From contig NZ_QFFY01000004.1 in NCBI RefSeq assembly GCF_003131205.1, positions 434,001-498,000 of the forward strand: a DNA stretch of 64,000 bases, given 5' to 3'. Source of the stretch: Occallatibacter savannae. GTDB taxonomy: Bacteria; Acidobacteriota; Terriglobia; Terriglobales; Acidobacteriaceae. Positions 62,436 through 64,000 of the stretch are shown here, in pieces (within the stretch, counting starts at the first letter, position 1; every line of letters starts with the position of its first letter). The notes beneath the pieces were generated by a model. The model was not told the origin of the DNA and made no database searches. It worked only from the letters and a program-made list of their open reading frames with translations. The translations under genes were made by a program, and so were the position numbers.

Positions 62436-63488
62436 TTACTTCTGCTCGCCTTTGGGGGCGTAATAGCCGCGGCGGACCTGGACCTTCATGTCATCGCCTT
62501 TGCACTGGACGGAGATATGACGGAAGGTGCCATCCTGTTTCGCATTTGTCGGCGTGTAGCTGGCGAGGTACTCGGTGCGGAGCTCTTCCTCGATTTGCTG
62601 GAAGGCCGCTTCGAGCTTGCGGCCATTTGTGCCGACGTTGATGAGGCGGCCGCCGGTCTCTTCGGACAGCTTCTTGGCGGCGGAGAAGCCCGAGTAGCCG
62701 AACCCACCGTAGAAGCTGGGCTCGGCAATCAGGATCACGTACACGATGGTGTTGGCCTTCTGCGCGGCGGCGATGGCTTCCTGAATTTTGTGATCGCTGC
62801 CCTGGTCGTCGCCGTCCGTCAGGATGATGAGAGCTTTACGGCCGTTCTGGTCGGCCATCTTTTCATTGGCGGCGAGGAAAATGGAATCGTAGAGCAGCGT
62901 GCCCTTGGGGCCGCCGTGGGTGGGAATGGTGCCTCCGCCAAGGCCCGGGATGCCTGAGCCGCCATTGCCGCCCGCGGTGTTGATCTGGGCCTTGTTCATG
63001 GCGCGCTCAAGCATGCGGGGGCTGTTGGTGAAATCCTGGAGCAGATCGATATTCACATCGAAGGAGACGAGAAAGGCCTGGTCCTTGGATTTGAGTACGC
63101 GCTCGAGGAACTGACCGCCGGCCTGCTGCTCGAGGGGAAGCACGTCGATTTGGCTGCCGGAGGTGTCGAGCATCAGGCCCAGGGTCAGGGGCAGATGGGT
63201 CTCAGCGCTGAAATTCTTGAGAGTTTGCGGCACCTTGTCTTCGGCGACAGAACAGTCGTCCTTGGTGAGGTGCGGGACCAACTCGCCCGAGTGGTTTTTA
63301 ACGGTGAAGAACAAATCAACCAGGTTGACGTTCAGGCGCAGGGTCCCCACGGACTGGTCGTCGTCAGGTGGCGGCGGGGCGTTGCTTACAGGCGGGGCGT
63401 CGGGCGATGGAACAAGCTGTCCCCATGCTGCCGCCGAGAACAGCGGAAGGGCGACAAGAAGAAACACGAAATAGCGGGGGACTCGCAT
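62436..63488 (-). CDS. VWFA-related secreted protein (TIGR03436)
   Basis: The 350-residue product has a signal peptide (about 1-24), a Pro-rich linker, then the acidobacterial VWFA-related domain: TLRLNVNLVDLFFTVKNHSGELVPHLTKDDCSVAEDK, the MIDAS-like LGLMLDTSGSQID, ALIILTDGDDQGSDHKIQEAI and the C-terminal FRHISVQCKGDDMKVQVRRGYYAP. A Gly-rich insert lies about 195-215. The fold binds a metal and a partner protein; role unknown. ATG 63488 sits right before the signal peptide. Confidence 0.9.
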   Translation of the reverse strand: MRVPRYFVFLLVALPLFSAAAWGQLVPSPDAPPVSNAPPPPDDDQSVGTLRLNVNLVDLFFTVKNHSGELVPHLTKDDCSVAEDKVPQTLKNFSAETHLPLTLGLMLDTSGSQIDVLPLEQQAGGQFLERVLKSKDQAFLVSFDVNIDLLQDFTNSPRMLERAMNKAQINTAGGNGGSGIPGLGGGTIPTHGGPKGTLLYDSIFLAANEKMADQNGRKALIILTDGDDQGSDHKIQEAIAAAQKANTIVYVILIAEPSFYGGFGYSGFSAAKKLSEETGGRLINVGTNGRKLEAAFQQIEEELRTEYLASYTPTNAKQDGTFRHISVQCKGDDMKVQVRRGYYAPKGEQK

Positions 63489-63705
63489 CTTGGTAAGTTG
63501 GACGCCAAAAGTGGCATGAAAGAGAGCACTCCCATTGTAATGAGAGATGCAAGCGAGGCTGTTTCCGGGGCTTGGGGGCAACCTGCAGGCCGTTGGTGCG
63601 TCTGATAATCTGACGGTTGCGACTCATGTGGGGGAACTCAAGTGGGGCGTGCTGCGCGCCGGGGAACTGTTCGGCGCAGGGCTGTATGGGGAGGAAAGAA
63701 CACCT

Positions 63706-64000
63706 GTGGACCGTGGCTTAAGAGCACTGGCGCTGACGGCAGTTTTCAGTACGTGGATAGGTGTCGGCGCGGCGTGTGCGCAGTCGACGGATCAGCAGGT
63801 GCCTGACGCTCCGAAGCCGCAGCCTTCCACGGCTCCCCTGAAGGATATCGGTCCGATTACGCCGGGTATCGGGGCATCGGCAGGACCGACGAGTTCGAGC
63901 GCGGACGTGCCGCAGCAGGCGGCACCGAAAGCTCCGCCGACGCCGCCTACGGACGTGCAGACGACGCCGCCGGAAGGCGGGACACCAGAGGAAATCGCGT
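63706..64000 (+). CDS. secreted protein, 5' part of VWFA-type gene (cut by window end)
   Basis: A GTG start with GGGGAGGAAAG upstream opens a frame of 98 codons up to the window end. It encodes a signal peptide (RGLRALALTAVFSTWIG to CAQS) and a Pro/Thr/Ala-rich region with DAPKPQPSTAPLKDIGP and GTPEEIA. Such Pro-rich leaders usually precede the VWFA-related domain in this phylum, so a second TIGR03436 protein, divergent from the first, is likely. The domain itself is not visible. Confidence 0.6.
   Translation, partial: MDRGLRALALTAVFSTWIGVGAACAQSTDQQVPDAPKPQPSTAPLKDIGPITPGIGASAGPTSSSADVPQQAAPKAPPTPPTDVQTTPPEGGTPEEIA

Overview
The window looks like a chromosomal stretch from an acidobacterium, most likely class Terriglobia (Acidobacteriaceae-like). 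The evidence is a set of protein families typical of that group: three ADOP-type duplicated permeases (TIGR03434), a TIGR03435 soil-associated protein, VWFA-related proteins (TIGR03436), paired DUF1800/DUF1501 proteins, a PadR-controlled ADOP operon and a BlaI/BlaR1 pair. Base composition is GC-rich from about 12 kb onward and looser, with many small orphan genes, before it.

Region 1 (1 to about 11,980) is an accessory island. It holds small hypotheticals, a lone receiver protein, a tyrosine integrase coupled to a DUF6429 gene, a frameshifted secreted-protein gene, a family of short palindromic repeats, and a five-gene overlapping operon built round a serine recombinase with a 33-residue membrane peptide. 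It ends at a 3' fragment of a tRNA-Glu(UUC) gene (11,929-11,980), the usual scar of integration into a tRNA gene.

Region 2 (12,369-17,935) is a redox operon: Rex, a NuoE-like and a NuoF-like NADH module, an iron-sulfur protein resembling the N-terminal half of an [FeFe] hydrogenase joined to the PAS tail of a sensory hydrogenase but with no H-cluster domain, and a SpoIIE phosphatase. It is followed by an inducible-type Orn/Lys/Arg decarboxylase and a sugar cluster (glycosyltransferase, UDP-galactopyranose mutase, GH1-like and GH2 proteins).

Region 3 (26.4-42.5 kb) carries BlaI-BlaR1-DegP with a palindromic operator over the promoter, PhhB, a DUF4142 protein, a solo ADOP permease, the DUF1800/DUF1501 pair, an ECF sigma factor with a small membrane partner, a zinc-ribbon membrane protein and a LytTR response regulator.

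Region 4 (42.5-53.5 kb) is the assimilatory sulfate operon cysD-cysN-cysH-TSUP with a ferredoxin reductase-like gene downstream. In front of cysD lie a near-consensus promoter, a leaderless 23-codon ORF with seven cysteine codons and an intrinsic terminator: a complete-looking cysteine-responsive transcription attenuator. Upstream is a PadR-ADOP-ADOP operon.

Region 5 (53.7-64 kb) has a TonB-like protein, a YdeI/DUF1905 protein, RlmB, a gluzincin-like protein lacking its catalytic glutamate, an amino-acid permease, secreted low-complexity and EXORDIUM-like proteins, and two VWFA-type secreted proteins, the last cut by the window end.
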